DNA of 64,000 nt from NCBI RefSeq assembly GCF_000690905.1, contig NZ_JMCL01000025.1, positions 1-64,000 on the forward strand, written 5' to 3'. The position numbers and the translations under genes are program-made. Of the stretch, positions 38,510 to 48,453 are shown piece by piece. Numbering within the stretch: position 1 is the first letter of the stretch; every line of letters starts with the position of its first letter. The DNA comes from Pseudomonas sp. Ant30-3. Its GTDB lineage: Bacteria; Pseudomonadota; Gammaproteobacteria; Pseudomonadales; Pseudomonadaceae. The notes under the pieces are model-generated. The model did not search any database. It was not told the DNA's origin and was given only the letters and a program-made list of their open reading frames with translations.

Positions 38510-38551
38510 CTGGCAAACCTTCAAATTCGAGTATTCAGCTTCGCTCGGAAA

Positions 38552-38809
38552 TCAGTTTTTCTCGAGCGCCCACAAGTCGCTTTCGATGCTCTCGAACCTC
38601 TCTTTGAGATGCGTCTGCACATCGAAAATCGCCCTGTTGTAATAGTGCGGAGCAATTTCACGGGTAAACAGCTCAAGGATTTCGGCTGCTTCGAACGAAC
38701 CGAGGTCCAGGTCGAAACGATCCTCCATGAAGCGCTTGATCTTATGATTGGCCTCGTTCTCCTGTTCGGGAGTGAGGGTCAGGATCGGCGGCTTCTTTTT
38801 GACGGCCAT
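38552..38809 (-). CDS. DUF2164 family protein
   Basis: This 85-residue cytoplasmic protein matches DUF2164 (KIKRFMEDRFDLDLGSFEAAEILELF near 28-53). The family has no known function but is regularly found between hisH and hisA in pseudomonads. Its start codon adjoins the hisH stop with no gap, so it is part of the his operon. A basic N-terminus (AVKKKPP) may bind nucleic acid; that is a guess. Confidence 0.88.
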   Translation of the reverse strand: MAVKKKPPILTLTPEQENEANHKIKRFMEDRFDLDLGSFEAAEILELFTREIAPHYYNRAIFDVQTHLKERFESIESDLWALEKN

Positions 38810-39448
38810 TTACCAGCGCCCATCCCACGCGGCGAAGTTCTGCAGCAATTGCAGGCCATGGGTATGGCTTTTCTCCGGGTGGAACTGCACGGCAAAACGC
38901 GACCCTTCAGCCAGCGCAGCAGCGAAATCGACACCGTAGTGACCGCCACCCACCACCTGCTGCGCATTGCCGGCGGCGATGTAGTAGCTGTGCACGAAGT
39001 AGAAACGCGCCAGGTCCGGAATGTCGTGCCACAGCGGATGACTCACCGTCTGCTTCACTTCGTTCCAGCCCATGTGCGGGACTTTCAGGTGCTCGCCGTC
39101 TTCATGCAAATCCTTGCCGAAAAACTTCACCGCACCCGGAAACAGGCCGATGCAGTCGACGCCGTCGTTCTCTTCACTGCTGTCGAGCAAGGCTTGCATG
39201 CCGACGCAGATGCCGAGGAACGGACGGTCCTGGCTGACTTCACGCACCAGCGAATCGAAGCCCAGACGACGGATCTCCGCCATGCAATCGCGAATCGCGC
39301 CAACACCGGGAAACACAACCCTGTCGGCTTCGCGAATCACATCGGCATCGCTGGTGATCAGAACCTTGCCGGCACCGACGTGCTCGAGGGCCTTGGCCAC
39401 CGAGTGCAGGTTGCCCATGCCGTAATCGATAACCGCGACCGTCTGCAT
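38810..39448 (-). CDS. hisH: Imidazole glycerol phosphate synthase glutaminase subunit
   Basis: HisH hydrolyses glutamine and channels ammonia to HisF. In the 212-residue class-I amidotransferase the nucleophile is C81 ([10 protein letters not shown]), and the histidine and glutamate of the triad are in QFHPEKSH near 190-197. It overlaps hisB by one base and runs directly into DUF2164. Confidence 0.97.
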   Translation of the reverse strand: MQTVAVIDYGMGNLHSVAKALEHVGAGKVLITSDADVIREADRVVFPGVGAIRDCMAEIRRLGFDSLVREVSQDRPFLGICVGMQALLDSSEENDGVDCIGLFPGAVKFFGKDLHEDGEHLKVPHMGWNEVKQTVSHPLWHDIPDLARFYFVHSYYIAAGNAQQVVGGGHYGVDFAAALAEGSRFAVQFHPEKSHTHGLQLLQNFAAWDGRW

Positions 39449-40041
39449 TACAGAACGCCTTTGGTCGACGGCATCTGGCCGGCCATGCGGTCATCCAGCT
39501 CGACGGCCATGCGCAGCGCGCGGCCGAATGCCTTGAACACGGTTTCGATCTGGTGGTGAGTGTTGTGCCCACGCAGGTTGTCGATGTGCAGCGTGACGTT
39601 GGCGTGGTTGACGAAGCCCTGGAAGAATTCCTGGAACAGGTCAACGTCGAAACCGCCGACGGTGGCGCGGGTGTAGGGCACATGCATCTGCAGGCCAGGA
39701 CGGCCGGAGAAATCGATCACCACGCGCGACAGCGCTTCATCGAGCGGCACGTAGGCGTGACCGTAGCGACGGATGCCTTTCTTGTCGCCGATGGCTTTGG
39801 TGAATGCCTGACCGAGGGTGATACCGACGTCTTCCACGGTGTGGTGGTCGTCGATATGCAGGTCGCCCTTGCTGACGATATCCAGGTCGATCAGCCCGTG
39901 ACGGGCGATCTGGTCCAGCATGTGCTCAAGAAAAGGAACACCGATATCAAATCGGGCCTTTCCGGTGCCATCCAGGTTGATCGAGGCTTTAATCTGGGTT
40001 TCCAGAGTGTCGCGCTCGACTGACGCCATACGTTCGGCCAT
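39448..40041 (-). CDS. hisB: Imidazoleglycerol-phosphate dehydratase
   Basis: HisB is a Mn-dependent dehydratase acting after HisHF. The 197-residue monofunctional form has no phosphatase domain, as is usual in pseudomonads. Its metal-binding repeats are [13 protein letters not shown] near 36 and HHTVEDVGI near 68, with the second set [19 protein letters not shown] near 133. The ATG at 40041 is chosen by family length; a GTG one codon earlier is less likely. Confidence 0.97.
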   Translation of the reverse strand: MAERMASVERDTLETQIKASINLDGTGKARFDIGVPFLEHMLDQIARHGLIDLDIVSKGDLHIDDHHTVEDVGITLGQAFTKAIGDKKGIRRYGHAYVPLDEALSRVVIDFSGRPGLQMHVPYTRATVGGFDVDLFQEFFQGFVNHANVTLHIDNLRGHNTHHQIETVFKAFGRALRMAVELDDRMAGQMPSTKGVL

Positions 40042-40204
40042 CACCAGCTCCGCAAATCATTGGGCGAAAAAGGCAGCCATTATAGGCACGCGGGCGGGAA
40101 ACAGAAACACGGGAGGTGATATGACTGACGGAGTGATTTCGGGGGTTTGGCGGGTAGACATGTCCATACAAGCCGGCATTCATTGCGAATGCTCGGCTTT
40201 TTAC

Positions 40205-40294
40205 TCTGTAGGAGCCGGCTTGCTGGCGATACAGGCGCCGCAGTCGTGCAGGCTTACCGCGTAATCGTTCATCGCCAGCAAGCCGGCTCCTACA
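40205..40294. repeat. REP inverted pair
   Basis: ctgtaggagccggcttgctggcgat pairs with atcgccagcaagccggctcctaca, upstream of hisB and downstream of the OFA transporter gene. Confidence 0.92.
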
Positions 40295-40304
40295 AGAGTT
40301 GACG

Positions 40305-41969
40305 TTAGTTGAACAGCACCGCAGTCTTCTGCAGCGTGACCCAAACACCCCACGCCAACGGAATCCCCACGACCAGCCACGCGGCGAGCGCCAGTGGTTT
40401 GGTGCCAGGCGCGGCTTTCCATTCCAGCACGGTGCTGGCATCAGCACCCTTGTCATGGCCCAGCGCCTGTTCGGCAGCCAGTTCCGCGTCGGTCATGAAG
40501 TACTTGTCCGCCACCGGACGCACCAGCAGGTTGCAGATGAAACCCAGCACCAGCAGGCCAGCGAGGATGTACAGCGTAATGTCGTAAGCGGCCGCGCGTT
40601 CAACGCCGATGCTCAACTGATATTCACGCAGGTAGTTCACCAGCACCGGACCCAACACACCCGCCGCCGCCCACGCTGTCAGCAGACGACCGTGAATCGC
40701 GCCGACCATCTGCGTACCGAACAGATCAGCCAGATAGGCTGGAACGGTCGCGAAACCGCCGCCGTACATCGACAGGATGATGCAGAACGCGGCCACGAAC
40801 AGCGCAACGTTACCCAGATGACCAAGGTTCGGGATCAACGCGTATAGCGCGAAACCCAGGGCGAAGAACACGAAATAGGTGTTCTTGCGGCCCAGGTAAT
40901 CCGAGAACGAAGCCCAGAAGAACCGACCGCCGATGTTGAACAGGCTCAACAAACCGGTGAAGCCCGCAGCAATCGCAGCGATCGATGCCAGTTGCCCGGC
41001 GTCCAGTTGACCAAACGGCAGGTCAACACCGATCAGCTTGCCACCGAACACTTCCTGCAACAGTGGCGAAGCCATGCCGAGGATGCCGATACCGGCCGAT
41101 ACGTTCAGGCACAACACCAGCCAGACCAGACGGAATTGCGGGGTTTTCCACGCCACATTCACGTGCACGTGGCGATGGGTGATCATAGCGTTCGCGGCTT
41201 TTTTCGCCGGGGCAGTCCAGCCTTCAGGCTTCCAGCCGGTTGGCGGCACGCGGTAGGACAGTGCGCCGCCGATCATGAACACGAAGTAGATCGCGGCCAT
41301 TACCAGGAAGCTCTGCCAAACGCCGACGCTGGTTGGCGACGAGAAGTGGCTCATCAAGGCTGCAGCCAGGGGAGCACCGACCATTGCGCCACCGCCGAAA
41401 CCCATGATCGCCATGCCGGTCGCCATGCCACGCTTGTCCGGGAACCACTTGATCAGGGTCGAGACCGGCGAGATGTAACCCAGGCCCAGACCGATGCCGC
41501 CAATCACGCCAGAACCGAGCCACATCAGCCAGATCTGATGCGTATAGATGCCGAGCGCTGAGATCAGCAGACCACCACACCAGCACAGCGCCGACACGAC
41601 ACCGGCCTTGCGCGGCCCGGCGTGTTCCAGCCAGCCGCCCCAGATCGCTGCCGAGCAGCCGAGGAAGATGAAGAACAGGGTGTAGATCCAGCCGAGCATG
41701 GAAATCGGCCAGTCACATTGCGACGAAAAAATCTGTTCGATGAAACCCATTTCCGGGGCGCAGGCCACTGCCTTGGTCACGCCCAAAGCTTTGGACAATG
41801 GCAGCCAGAACACCGAAAAGCCGTAGGCCATGCCGATGCACAGGTGAATGGCCAGCGCGGCCGGTGGGACCAGCCAACGGTTGAACCCGGGCTTGGCGAT
41901 AATGCGCTCCTTGGACAGAAACGCTGGCTGGGCGGCGCTGTAGCCGTCCGCCGTAGTACTCGTTGTCAT
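40305..41969 (-). CDS. OFA-family MFS transporter
   Basis: This 554-residue inner-membrane transporter of the oxalate/formate antiporter family of MFS is longer than the usual 400-450 because of a large loop between TM1 and TM2 (ACAPEMGFIEQIFSSQCDWPIS) and an extended C-terminus with two extra helices. The MFS motif between TM2 and TM3 reads GWLEHAGPRKAG. OFA carriers exchange small carboxylates such as oxalate, formate, pyruvate or lactate; the substrate here cannot be told. It stands alone. Confidence 0.88.
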   Translation of the reverse strand: MTTSTTADGYSAAQPAFLSKERIIAKPGFNRWLVPPAALAIHLCIGMAYGFSVFWLPLSKALGVTKAVACAPEMGFIEQIFSSQCDWPISMLGWIYTLFFIFLGCSAAIWGGWLEHAGPRKAGVVSALCWCGGLLISALGIYTHQIWLMWLGSGVIGGIGLGLGYISPVSTLIKWFPDKRGMATGMAIMGFGGGAMVGAPLAAALMSHFSSPTSVGVWQSFLVMAAIYFVFMIGGALSYRVPPTGWKPEGWTAPAKKAANAMITHRHVHVNVAWKTPQFRLVWLVLCLNVSAGIGILGMASPLLQEVFGGKLIGVDLPFGQLDAGQLASIAAIAAGFTGLLSLFNIGGRFFWASFSDYLGRKNTYFVFFALGFALYALIPNLGHLGNVALFVAAFCIILSMYGGGFATVPAYLADLFGTQMVGAIHGRLLTAWAAAGVLGPVLVNYLREYQLSIGVERAAAYDITLYILAGLLVLGFICNLLVRPVADKYFMTDAELAAEQALGHDKGADASTVLEWKAAPGTKPLALAAWLVVGIPLAWGVWVTLQKTAVLFN

Positions 41970-42296
41970 TGTGTATCCCCCAATTATTAGTATGGTTCGT
42001 CAGCCACTGCTTAACCCCAGCCTTATGCGCACGCATGACTGTCTTGTAGGGTTGAAGCTCCATTTTGGTGCGACAGCTTGCCGCAGAAGGACGGACGAAC
42101 CGGCAGAGGTTACCATCTGAACGTGACAGAAAAACCAATCTGATATCACTATTTGCAAGTCGCCTGGTTTGCGAGTCGCCGCCAGGCTGAAGCTGCCACT
42201 GAATATGCTGCCGGGCTGATCGCTGCCAGTCATGTGCTTTGGAGCGCTATACTCCCCGGCTAAATTTCGAATTCGACTAACTACAAGGACTCGCCC
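41970..42296. other. Divergent intergenic region, OFA transporter/asmA
   Basis: This 327-base gap must hold promoters for both flanking genes. I see no convincing gene, REP pair or strong operator; cagcaaggac-type signals are not evident beyond the ACAAGGA ribosome binding site of asmA. Confidence 0.6.
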
Positions 42297-44513
42297 ATGA
42301 AAGCGTTCGGCAAAATCCTGGGTCTGGTACTTCTCGGGCTGTTGCTGATCATAGTGGCGCTGGGCTTTGCCCTGACCCATCTCTTCGATCCCAACGACTA
42401 TAAAGACGAGATTCGCCAGATAGCCCGCGATAAGGCTCACATCGAGCTGACGCTCAATGGCGATATCGGCTGGAGCCTGTTCCCATGGCTGGGCCTGGAG
42501 CTGCATGAAGCCAGTGTCGCAACCCTGAACAAGCCCACCGAGCCCTTTGCCGATCTGCAAATGCTCGGCTTGTCGGTTCGCGTATTGCCGCTGCTGCGCC
42601 GTGAAGTGCAGATGAGCGATGTCCGTGTCGAAGGCCTGAACCTGCGCCTGAACCGCGACAAGGATGGGCACGGCAACTGGGAAGACATCGGCAAGGCACC
42701 GGCGGATCCTGCCACCGCGCCGACGACCGGTGAACCCGCGACTGACACAGCCGCCAAGCCAGAAAAACCGGCGCAGCCGATCCGGCTCGACATCGACAGC
42801 CTGACCGTCAACAACGCTCGCGTGGAGTACACCGATGAAAAAACCGGCAAGCTGTACAGCGCTGAAAGCATCCAGCTGAGTACCGGCCCGGTTCACGACT
42901 CGACCAATATCCCGGTGAAACTCACGGCGTTCCTCGGCAGCAACCAGCCTGTGCTGCGCGTGCGTACCGAGCTCAACGGCGAGTTGCGCTTCGAGCGCGC
43001 GTTGCAGCGTTACAAATTCGAAGACATGAAATTGTCCGGTGAAGTGGCCGGCGAGCCGTTGCAAGGCAAGACCATGACGTTCGCTGCTCAGGGTCAACTG
43101 CTGCTGGATAAAGCCGCGAACGTCGCCGAATGGACGGGCATCAAGATCTCTGCCAACCAAATGCGCGCACTCGGTGAACTGAAGGTTAACGACCTCGACA
43201 AAACGCCGCAGATCACCGGCGGTATTTCGATCGCCCAGTTTGATCTGGCGAAATTCGTCGACAGTATCGGCCAGAAACTGCCGGCCATGGCCGAGGGCAG
43301 CCTGAGCAAGGTCGAACTGGTCAGCCGCATTGCAGGCACACCCAACAGCCTTTCGCTGGACAACATTAATCTAAAAGTCGACGACAGCAATTTCAGTGGG
43401 CGCATTGCCGTCGAGGATTTCGCCAAGCAATCGCTGCGGGCCATTCTCAAGGCCGATACGTTTAATGTTGATCGCTACCTGCCGCCGAAGTCCGCCGAAG
43501 CCAGCAGCGCAACGCAAGTGCGTCAGGCCGAAGTGGCGAGTACCGAAGCCAGTGCCATGGCAGGCGCGGGCAGCACACCGCTGCCGGACCAACCCACCAA
43601 AGGCGCCTGGAGCACCGAGCGTCTGTTGCCGGTGGAGCGCCTGAGCAAGCTCGACGTGGACGCCGACCTGACCTTCGGCCTGCTGACCCTCGACAAATTG
43701 CCAATCGAGAATGCCGCACTCAAAGCCACCGGCGAGGGCGGCCTGCTGACACTCGAGAATCTGCGCGGCGACCTGTACAACGGCAACTTCGAAGCCAGGG
43801 GCACACTCGACGTGCGTCAACAAGTGCCCGCGTTGAGCATGCAGACCAACATCAGCAAAGTCCCGGTGGAAAAAATCCTCGAAAGCCAGGGTAAAAATCC
43901 GCCGGTCAAAGGCCTGATCACACTTAACAGCGACCTGAGCGGTAGCGGTAATAGCCAGAAGGCGCTGATCGAAAGCCTTAACGGCAATGCCAGCTTCGTC
44001 ATCAACAACGGCGTGCTCCTCAACGCGAACCTCGAGCAGCAACTGTGCAAAGGCATCGCCACGCTCAACCGCAAAACCCTGAGCGGCGAACCGCGCGGCA
44101 AGGACACTCCGTTTCAGGAGCTCAACGGCAACCTGACCTTCCGTAACGGCGTGGCCAGCAATCCGGATTTGCGGGTTCGCATCCCCGGCATGACAGTCAA
44201 GGGTGACGGCGACGTCGATCTGCGGGTGCTGGGCATGGATTATCGCGTCGGCATCATCGTCGAGGGCGACAAGAGCGACATGCCCGATCCGGCCTGCCAG
44301 GTTAGCGAGAAATTCGTCGGCATCGAATGGCCGCTGCGCTGCCGTGGCCCGCTGGAACTCGGCGCCAAGGCATGCCGTCTCGACAACGAACGCATGGGCC
44401 AGGTCGCTGCCAAACTTGCAGGCGACAAGCTCAGCGACAAAATTGACGAGAAACTGGGCGACAAGGTCAGCCCTGAGCTGAAAGACGCGTTGAAAGGGCT
44501 GTTCAAGCGATGA
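42297..44513 (+). CDS. asmA: AsmA-family envelope protein
   Basis: This 738-residue protein has an N-terminal inner-membrane helix (residues 7-27) and a long periplasmic beta-rich AsmA domain ending in the conserved C-terminal segment [29 protein letters not shown]. AsmA-like proteins form bridge-like structures that help move lipids to the outer membrane. Two proline/alanine-rich linkers (about 140-160 and 400-440) break the repeats. It overlaps mutY by ATGA, an order conserved in Pseudomonas. Confidence 0.9.
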   Translation: MKAFGKILGLVLLGLLLIIVALGFALTHLFDPNDYKDEIRQIARDKAHIELTLNGDIGWSLFPWLGLELHEASVATLNKPTEPFADLQMLGLSVRVLPLLRREVQMSDVRVEGLNLRLNRDKDGHGNWEDIGKAPADPATAPTTGEPATDTAAKPEKPAQPIRLDIDSLTVNNARVEYTDEKTGKLYSAESIQLSTGPVHDSTNIPVKLTAFLGSNQPVLRVRTELNGELRFERALQRYKFEDMKLSGEVAGEPLQGKTMTFAAQGQLLLDKAANVAEWTGIKISANQMRALGELKVNDLDKTPQITGGISIAQFDLAKFVDSIGQKLPAMAEGSLSKVELVSRIAGTPNSLSLDNINLKVDDSNFSGRIAVEDFAKQSLRAILKADTFNVDRYLPPKSAEASSATQVRQAEVASTEASAMAGAGSTPLPDQPTKGAWSTERLLPVERLSKLDVDADLTFGLLTLDKLPIENAALKATGEGGLLTLENLRGDLYNGNFEARGTLDVRQQVPALSMQTNISKVPVEKILESQGKNPPVKGLITLNSDLSGSGNSQKALIESLNGNASFVINNGVLLNANLEQQLCKGIATLNRKTLSGEPRGKDTPFQELNGNLTFRNGVASNPDLRVRIPGMTVKGDGDVDLRVLGMDYRVGIIVEGDKSDMPDPACQVSEKFVGIEWPLRCRGPLELGAKACRLDNERMGQVAAKLAGDKLSDKIDEKLGDKVSPELKDALKGLFKR

Positions 44514-45577
44514 GAGCGGAGCAGTTTTCAGCGGCCGTGCTGGATTGGTACGACCGCCATGGCCGCCACGATTTACCCTGGCAGCAAGGCATCACGCCGT
44601 ATCGGGTGTGGGTCTCGGAAATCATGTTGCAACAGACCCAGGTCAGCACCGTGCTGAATTACTTCGACCGCTTCATGGCGTCCTTGCCGACGGTGGAAGC
44701 TTTGGCCGCCGCCCCGGAAGATGAAGTGCTGCACCTGTGGACGGGCCTCGGTTATTACACCCGCGCGCGCAATCTGCAGAAGACCGCAAAAATCGTCGTG
44801 GCTGAATATGGCGGCGAGTTTCCGCGCGATGTCGAAAAACTGGTTGAGCTGCCGGGCATCGGCCTGTCCACCGCCGGCGCTATCGCCAGCCTGAGCATGG
44901 GTTTGCGCGCACCGATTCTGGATGGCAACGTCAAACGCGTCCTGGCGCGCTTCACGGCGCAGGAGGGCTATCCCGGCGAGCCTAAGGTGGCCAAACAGCT
45001 GTGGGCGAATGCCGAGCGTTTCACACCGCACGATCGAGTCAACGCCTATACGCAGGCAATGATGGATCTGGGCGCCACGCTGTGCACGCGCAGCAAACCG
45101 AGTTGTCTGCTGTGTCCGCTGGAAAAAGGCTGCGAAGCGCACATGCTTGGCCTGGAAACCCGCTACCCGATTCCCAAGCCGCGTAAAGCCGTGCCGCAGA
45201 AACGCACACTGATGCCGATGCTCGCCAACGATGACGGTGCGATTCTGCTTTACCGCCGACCTTCCACAGGCTTGTGGGGCGGCCTCTGGAGCCTGCCGGA
45301 ACTCGACGACCTCGATGACCTGCAGCATCTGGCCACGCAGCACTCGCTGGAATTGGGGACGCAACAAGCGCTGCCGAGCCTGGTGCACACCTTCAGCCAT
45401 TTTCAGTTATCCATCGAACCTTGGCTGGTTCAGGTTCAGGAGGCCGGCCATCACGTGGCCGAGGCCGACTGGCTCTGGTATAACCTCGCCACCCCGCCGC
45501 GCCTGGGCCTTGCCGCCCCGGTCAAAACCTTGCTCGAACGCGCGGCCGCCGTATTGAACGCAGGAGAGTCGTCATGA
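44510..45577 (+). CDS. mutY: Adenine DNA glycosylase MutY
   Basis: MutY removes adenine mispaired with 8-oxoguanine. The 355-residue product has catalytic E37 ([10 protein letters not shown]) and D138 (ILDGNVKR), a helix-hairpin-helix [13 protein letters not shown] near 113-125, a [4Fe-4S] cluster with C192, C199, C202 and C208, and a C-terminal NUDIX-like 8-oxoG reader domain (about 230-350). It is coupled by four-base overlaps to asmA before and yggX after. Confidence 0.97.
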   Translation: MRAEQFSAAVLDWYDRHGRHDLPWQQGITPYRVWVSEIMLQQTQVSTVLNYFDRFMASLPTVEALAAAPEDEVLHLWTGLGYYTRARNLQKTAKIVVAEYGGEFPRDVEKLVELPGIGLSTAGAIASLSMGLRAPILDGNVKRVLARFTAQEGYPGEPKVAKQLWANAERFTPHDRVNAYTQAMMDLGATLCTRSKPSCLLCPLEKGCEAHMLGLETRYPIPKPRKAVPQKRTLMPMLANDDGAILLYRRPSTGLWGGLWSLPELDDLDDLQHLATQHSLELGTQQALPSLVHTFSHFQLSIEPWLVQVQEAGHHVAEADWLWYNLATPPRLGLAAPVKTLLERAAAVLNAGESS

Positions 45578-45846
45578 CCCGCACTATCATGTGCCGCAAG
45601 TACAAAGAAGAATTGCCCGCCCTTGAGCGCGCTCCATTCCCGGGCGCAAAAGGTCAGGACATTTTTGACCACGTATCGGCCAAGGCCTGGGCCGACTGGC
45701 AAAAACACCAGACCCTGCTGATCAACGAAAAACGCCTGAACATGATGAACGCCGAAGACCGCAAATATTTGCAGGGCGAGATGGACAAGTTCTTTTCCGG
45801 CGAGGAATACGCCAAGGCCGACGGCTACGTGCCACCCGCTGAATAA
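45574..45846 (+). CDS. yggX: Fe(2+)-trafficking protein YggX
   Basis: This small cytoplasmic protein protects iron-sulphur clusters from oxidation. It has 90 residues with the conserved cysteine C7 ([11 protein letters not shown]) and the family blocks PPFPG-like [20 protein letters not shown] and [16 protein letters not shown]. It overlaps mutY by ATGA, as in many gammaproteobacteria; pairing an Fe-S repair enzyme with an Fe-S protector makes sense. Confidence 0.96.
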   Translation: MTRTIMCRKYKEELPALERAPFPGAKGQDIFDHVSAKAWADWQKHQTLLINEKRLNMMNAEDRKYLQGEMDKFFSGEEYAKADGYVPPAE

Positions 45847-45910
45847 TCCCGATTTCTCTGGGGTCGGATCGTAAGCGACGGTAATAATTAAATATTTTTT
45901 GAAAACTTGC

Positions 45911-45939
45911 TTGACGACCCCCTGAAAAACCCGTTTAAT
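45911..45939 (+). promoter_or_regulatory. Sigma-70 promoter of tRNA-Phe
   Basis: TTGACG (45911-45916), a 17-base spacer, then TTTAAT (45934-45939), followed by a GC-rich discriminator gcgcccc, typical of a stringently controlled stable-RNA promoter. Confidence 0.8.
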
Positions 45940-45949
45940 GCGCCCCGTT

Positions 45950-46025
45950 GCCCAGATAGCTCAGTCGGTAGAGCAGGGGATTGAAAATCCCCGTGTCGGC
46001 GGTTCGATTCCGTCTCTGGGCACCA
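45950..46025 (+). tRNA. tRNA-Phe (GAA)
   Basis: A 76-base cloverleaf: acceptor GCCCAGA/TCTGGGC, D-arm GCTC..GAGC, anticodon stem GGGGA/TCCCC with loop TTGAAAA (anticodon GAA), T-arm GGCGG-TTCGATT-CCGTC, and encoded CCA. Confidence 0.98.
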
Positions 46026-46033
46026 AATACCGA

Positions 46034-46066
46034 AAACCCTGAATCGCAAGATTCAGGGTTTTTTTA
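46034..46066 (+). terminator. Terminator of tRNA-Phe
   Basis: AAAACCCTGAATC-gcaa-GATTCAGGGTTTTTTT, eight bases after the tRNA. Confidence 0.93.
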
Positions 46067-46213
46067 TGCCTGGGATTTGATCACGGGTCCGTAAGAGCAT
46101 CCGGCGTGCCAGAGCCGCGCTCGCCGCGAACCGCCTTTCTCGGCAATTTTCGGGCGAATTCTTCCGAAACAACAATCCCCCCGTCAGCCAAAAGTTAGAT
46201 GGTAGCCTTGCTC

Positions 46214-46232
46214 GGCGAGTAGGACACTCGCC
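46214..46232. promoter_or_regulatory. Candidate operator before the oxygenase gene
   Basis: GGCGAGT-aggac-ACTCGCC is a perfect 7-base inverted repeat with a 5-base spacer, 50 bases before the start at 46283. The protein that would bind it is unknown, and no regulator gene adjoins. Confidence 0.45.
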
Positions 46233-46282
46233 ACGGACTGCTTGAAAACGTGCAATAAATCGCTACCCCCACGGATGGAATA

Positions 46283-47362
46283 ATGACGGAAGCTATCAAG
46301 CGACGCGTTCGGACTGTTGAGTCCTACGTCGAACAGGAAGTTGGAACCCTCAGCTTCACTAACGCCCAATCTAAGCTGCTCCACCGTTTCTCTGAAGAGC
46401 TGGCCGCCCTCGGCGGGCCGCAATCCTCAAGTGCCAACGCCAAGGCCTGCGACGGGGCCACAGAGCTGAAGCGTTCGTTTTCTGATGATCAAAATGCACT
46501 TCTGACGGCTTATTCGGATGGGCTGGTTTCTCTGCTGATCTTTGATGGGTTGCAACGGATCACCGACGCGAGTCCGCCCGCCCAGCTCCCCGACCTGGCA
46601 GCCCTGGAGGAGCGACATGACGTCCTCTGTCTGGCCGGCCGCAATCAAATCCTGTTGAAGCTGGTGGACAACAGCGCCTTCGCCTACGACATGGATAACG
46701 AAGGAAAACTGGTTCGACTGGTTGCCAACTTCAAGGGCGGCGGGCTGACGGTGATCCACGACGAGCCCACCATCAAAGAACTGAGCTCCCACTCCGGCCT
46801 GGCGCTCGGCCCGCACACGGAGGCGCCTTACTGGTGCGCGGTGAACGCGGAAAGAGGGCATTCTCCCTCGCCCTCTTCGCTGATTCTCTCGGCCCTGTGG
46901 AATCCGGGCCTGGAACCCACCTTGGTGATACCGCTTCCGCCAATACTGGAGAAAATCGGCATTACCCACAGCCTCGCGCTGACCACTCCTAATTTTCAAT
47001 TTACTCGCAGTGACTCTTTCGTCGATGGCAAGGGTGAGGACGGTCGGAATGTCTCAATTCTGCAGTTCGATGAAAAGGTCGGCTGGGCAGCACGCTTTAA
47101 CTCATACCGTTTCTCGCTCCAGGACAATGCCTCCCATTTGGTCGCGAGGGCCTACGCCGCGCTTTGCCAGACGATAGGCGAGGCAAATCCAGTCAAGTTC
47201 ACACTCACTCAAGAGTCGGCCATGATCATCAATAACGTCCGGGCCCTGCACTGTCGCGATGTTATCAAGGACAACAGACGTGTACTGGTGCGGATTTTCG
47301 GCCTGTCAAAATTTTCCTCTCCGATTGTTATTTCAGAAGACCCGTTGCTGCTGCGGGGATGA
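46283..47362 (+). CDS. Fe(II)/2-oxoglutarate oxygenase, clavaminate synthase-like
   Basis: The 359-residue protein shows the facial triad of the TauD/clavaminate synthase fold: H178-T-E180 (LGPHTEAPYW) and H323 (NNVRALHCR), with 2-oxoglutarate-binding arginine R333 or R337 (NRRVLVRIFG). Use of glutamate rather than aspartate in the H-x-D/E pair and the NNxRALHxR block are typical of amino-acid hydroxylases such as AsnO, VioC and clavaminate synthase. A helical N-terminus of about 100 residues precedes the core. The substrate is unknown. It lies in an accessory segment after tRNA-Phe, 75 bases before a transporter gene. Confidence 0.8.
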   Translation: MTEAIKRRVRTVESYVEQEVGTLSFTNAQSKLLHRFSEELAALGGPQSSSANAKACDGATELKRSFSDDQNALLTAYSDGLVSLLIFDGLQRITDASPPAQLPDLAALEERHDVLCLAGRNQILLKLVDNSAFAYDMDNEGKLVRLVANFKGGGLTVIHDEPTIKELSSHSGLALGPHTEAPYWCAVNAERGHSPSPSSLILSALWNPGLEPTLVIPLPPILEKIGITHSLALTTPNFQFTRSDSFVDGKGEDGRNVSILQFDEKVGWAARFNSYRFSLQDNASHLVARAYAALCQTIGEANPVKFTLTQESAMIINNVRALHCRDVIKDNRRVLVRIFGLSKFSSPIVISEDPLLLRG

Positions 47363-47437
47363 CTCCTGTTTAACGCTCAATTGCCTAATTGCCAGTCATA
47401 GGTGAAGTGGCCAGAATTTTATAAACGAGGAAATTCG

Positions 47438-48229
47438 ATGTCTTGGGATGTCATTGGCATATTGGCACTCGTTGCATTTTGCGCAGGGTTTTTCGACGCT
47501 ATTGCAGGGGGCGGTGGGTTGATCACGTTGCCCGCATTATTTTTGGCCGGAATGGACCCCATCAGCGCTATTGCAACAAACAAGTTTCAAGCGGCTTCAG
47601 CAACGATTTCTGCGACGGTCACTTTCGCTCGTAAAGGATTGATCGAATGGCGCGAGGGCCGCTGGCTGGTTATCTGCGCATTTTTGGGTGGCGCAGGCGG
47701 AGCCTTGCTGGTCAGTTCGGTAGATAAGCGTTATCTGGAAGTGTGCGTACCGATCATGCTGATACTGGTGGCCATCTATTTTGCGCTGTCACCGAAACTG
47801 ACTAACGAAGACCGGCGCAAAAAAATTGGCATTCTGCTTTTCTCGTTTACCGTGGCGCCGATTCTGGGCTTTTACGACGGTATTTTTGGCCCCGGTGTCG
47901 GCTCGTTCTTTATCGTCGGGTTCGTGCTCCTGTGCGGCTTGGGGATGATGCGGGCCATGAGTTTTACCAAACTCGCCAATGCCTCATGCAACCTGGGTTC
48001 CCTGTCGATCTTCATCACCAAGGGCGTGATTGTCTGGCCCGTCGCCATAGCCATGGCTCTCGCCGCATTTGTGGGCGCTCAATTGGGCGCGCGAGCCGCC
48101 GTGCGGGTCGGTCCAAAACTCATCAAGCCGATGCTGATCGTCGTCTGCTGCGCCCTGGCCATCAAGTTGCTGAGCGTAGAAACCAACCCGTTGCGCGTTG
48201 CGGTCATGCGGTCGCTGGCTTTCCTGTGA
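47438..48229 (+). CDS. TauE/SafE-family transporter
   Basis: This 263-residue membrane protein has about eight helices and the TauE/SafE (DUF81) repeats: FFDAIAGGGGLITLPAL near 24-40 and FYDGIFGPGVGSFF near 148-161. Family members are linked to movement of sulphonates, sulphite or other organic anions across the inner membrane. The ATG at 47438 is preceded by GAGGAA at the right distance; the upstream in-frame start is poor. It probably shares a transcript with the oxygenase gene 75 bases before, suggesting substrate uptake or product export. Confidence 0.85.
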   Translation: MSWDVIGILALVAFCAGFFDAIAGGGGLITLPALFLAGMDPISAIATNKFQAASATISATVTFARKGLIEWREGRWLVICAFLGGAGGALLVSSVDKRYLEVCVPIMLILVAIYFALSPKLTNEDRRKKIGILLFSFTVAPILGFYDGIFGPGVGSFFIVGFVLLCGLGMMRAMSFTKLANASCNLGSLSIFITKGVIVWPVAIAMALAAFVGAQLGARAAVRVGPKLIKPMLIVVCCALAIKLLSVETNPLRVAVMRSLAFL

Positions 48230-48453
48230 GACTCGGCATGAAGGCCACACTGGATGCTCCAATTCCAGAGTGATTAGCACCCCAAGTCACTGCGAAACGG
48301 ACTACAGGGCGCGCTCCTTGAGCCCTGCTCGCAGTCGGTATGGTCCCGCAAAATCAACCGAACCTTCCTTCCGGTTTATCAGCCGCGCCCGGCATCGGAG
48401 ACCTGGCTTCCTTGCAATGATTTCCACCTGTTCATTCAGCAGTGGAAGACTTC

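Noticed and set aside
37013-39559. An 848-codon plus-strand frame antisense to the his genes
   Set aside because: It is the third-position shadow of hisF, hisA, DUF2164 and hisH, all of which have clear products on the other strand. Similar long shadows lie opposite hutU, typA, glgP, glnA and gpmI.
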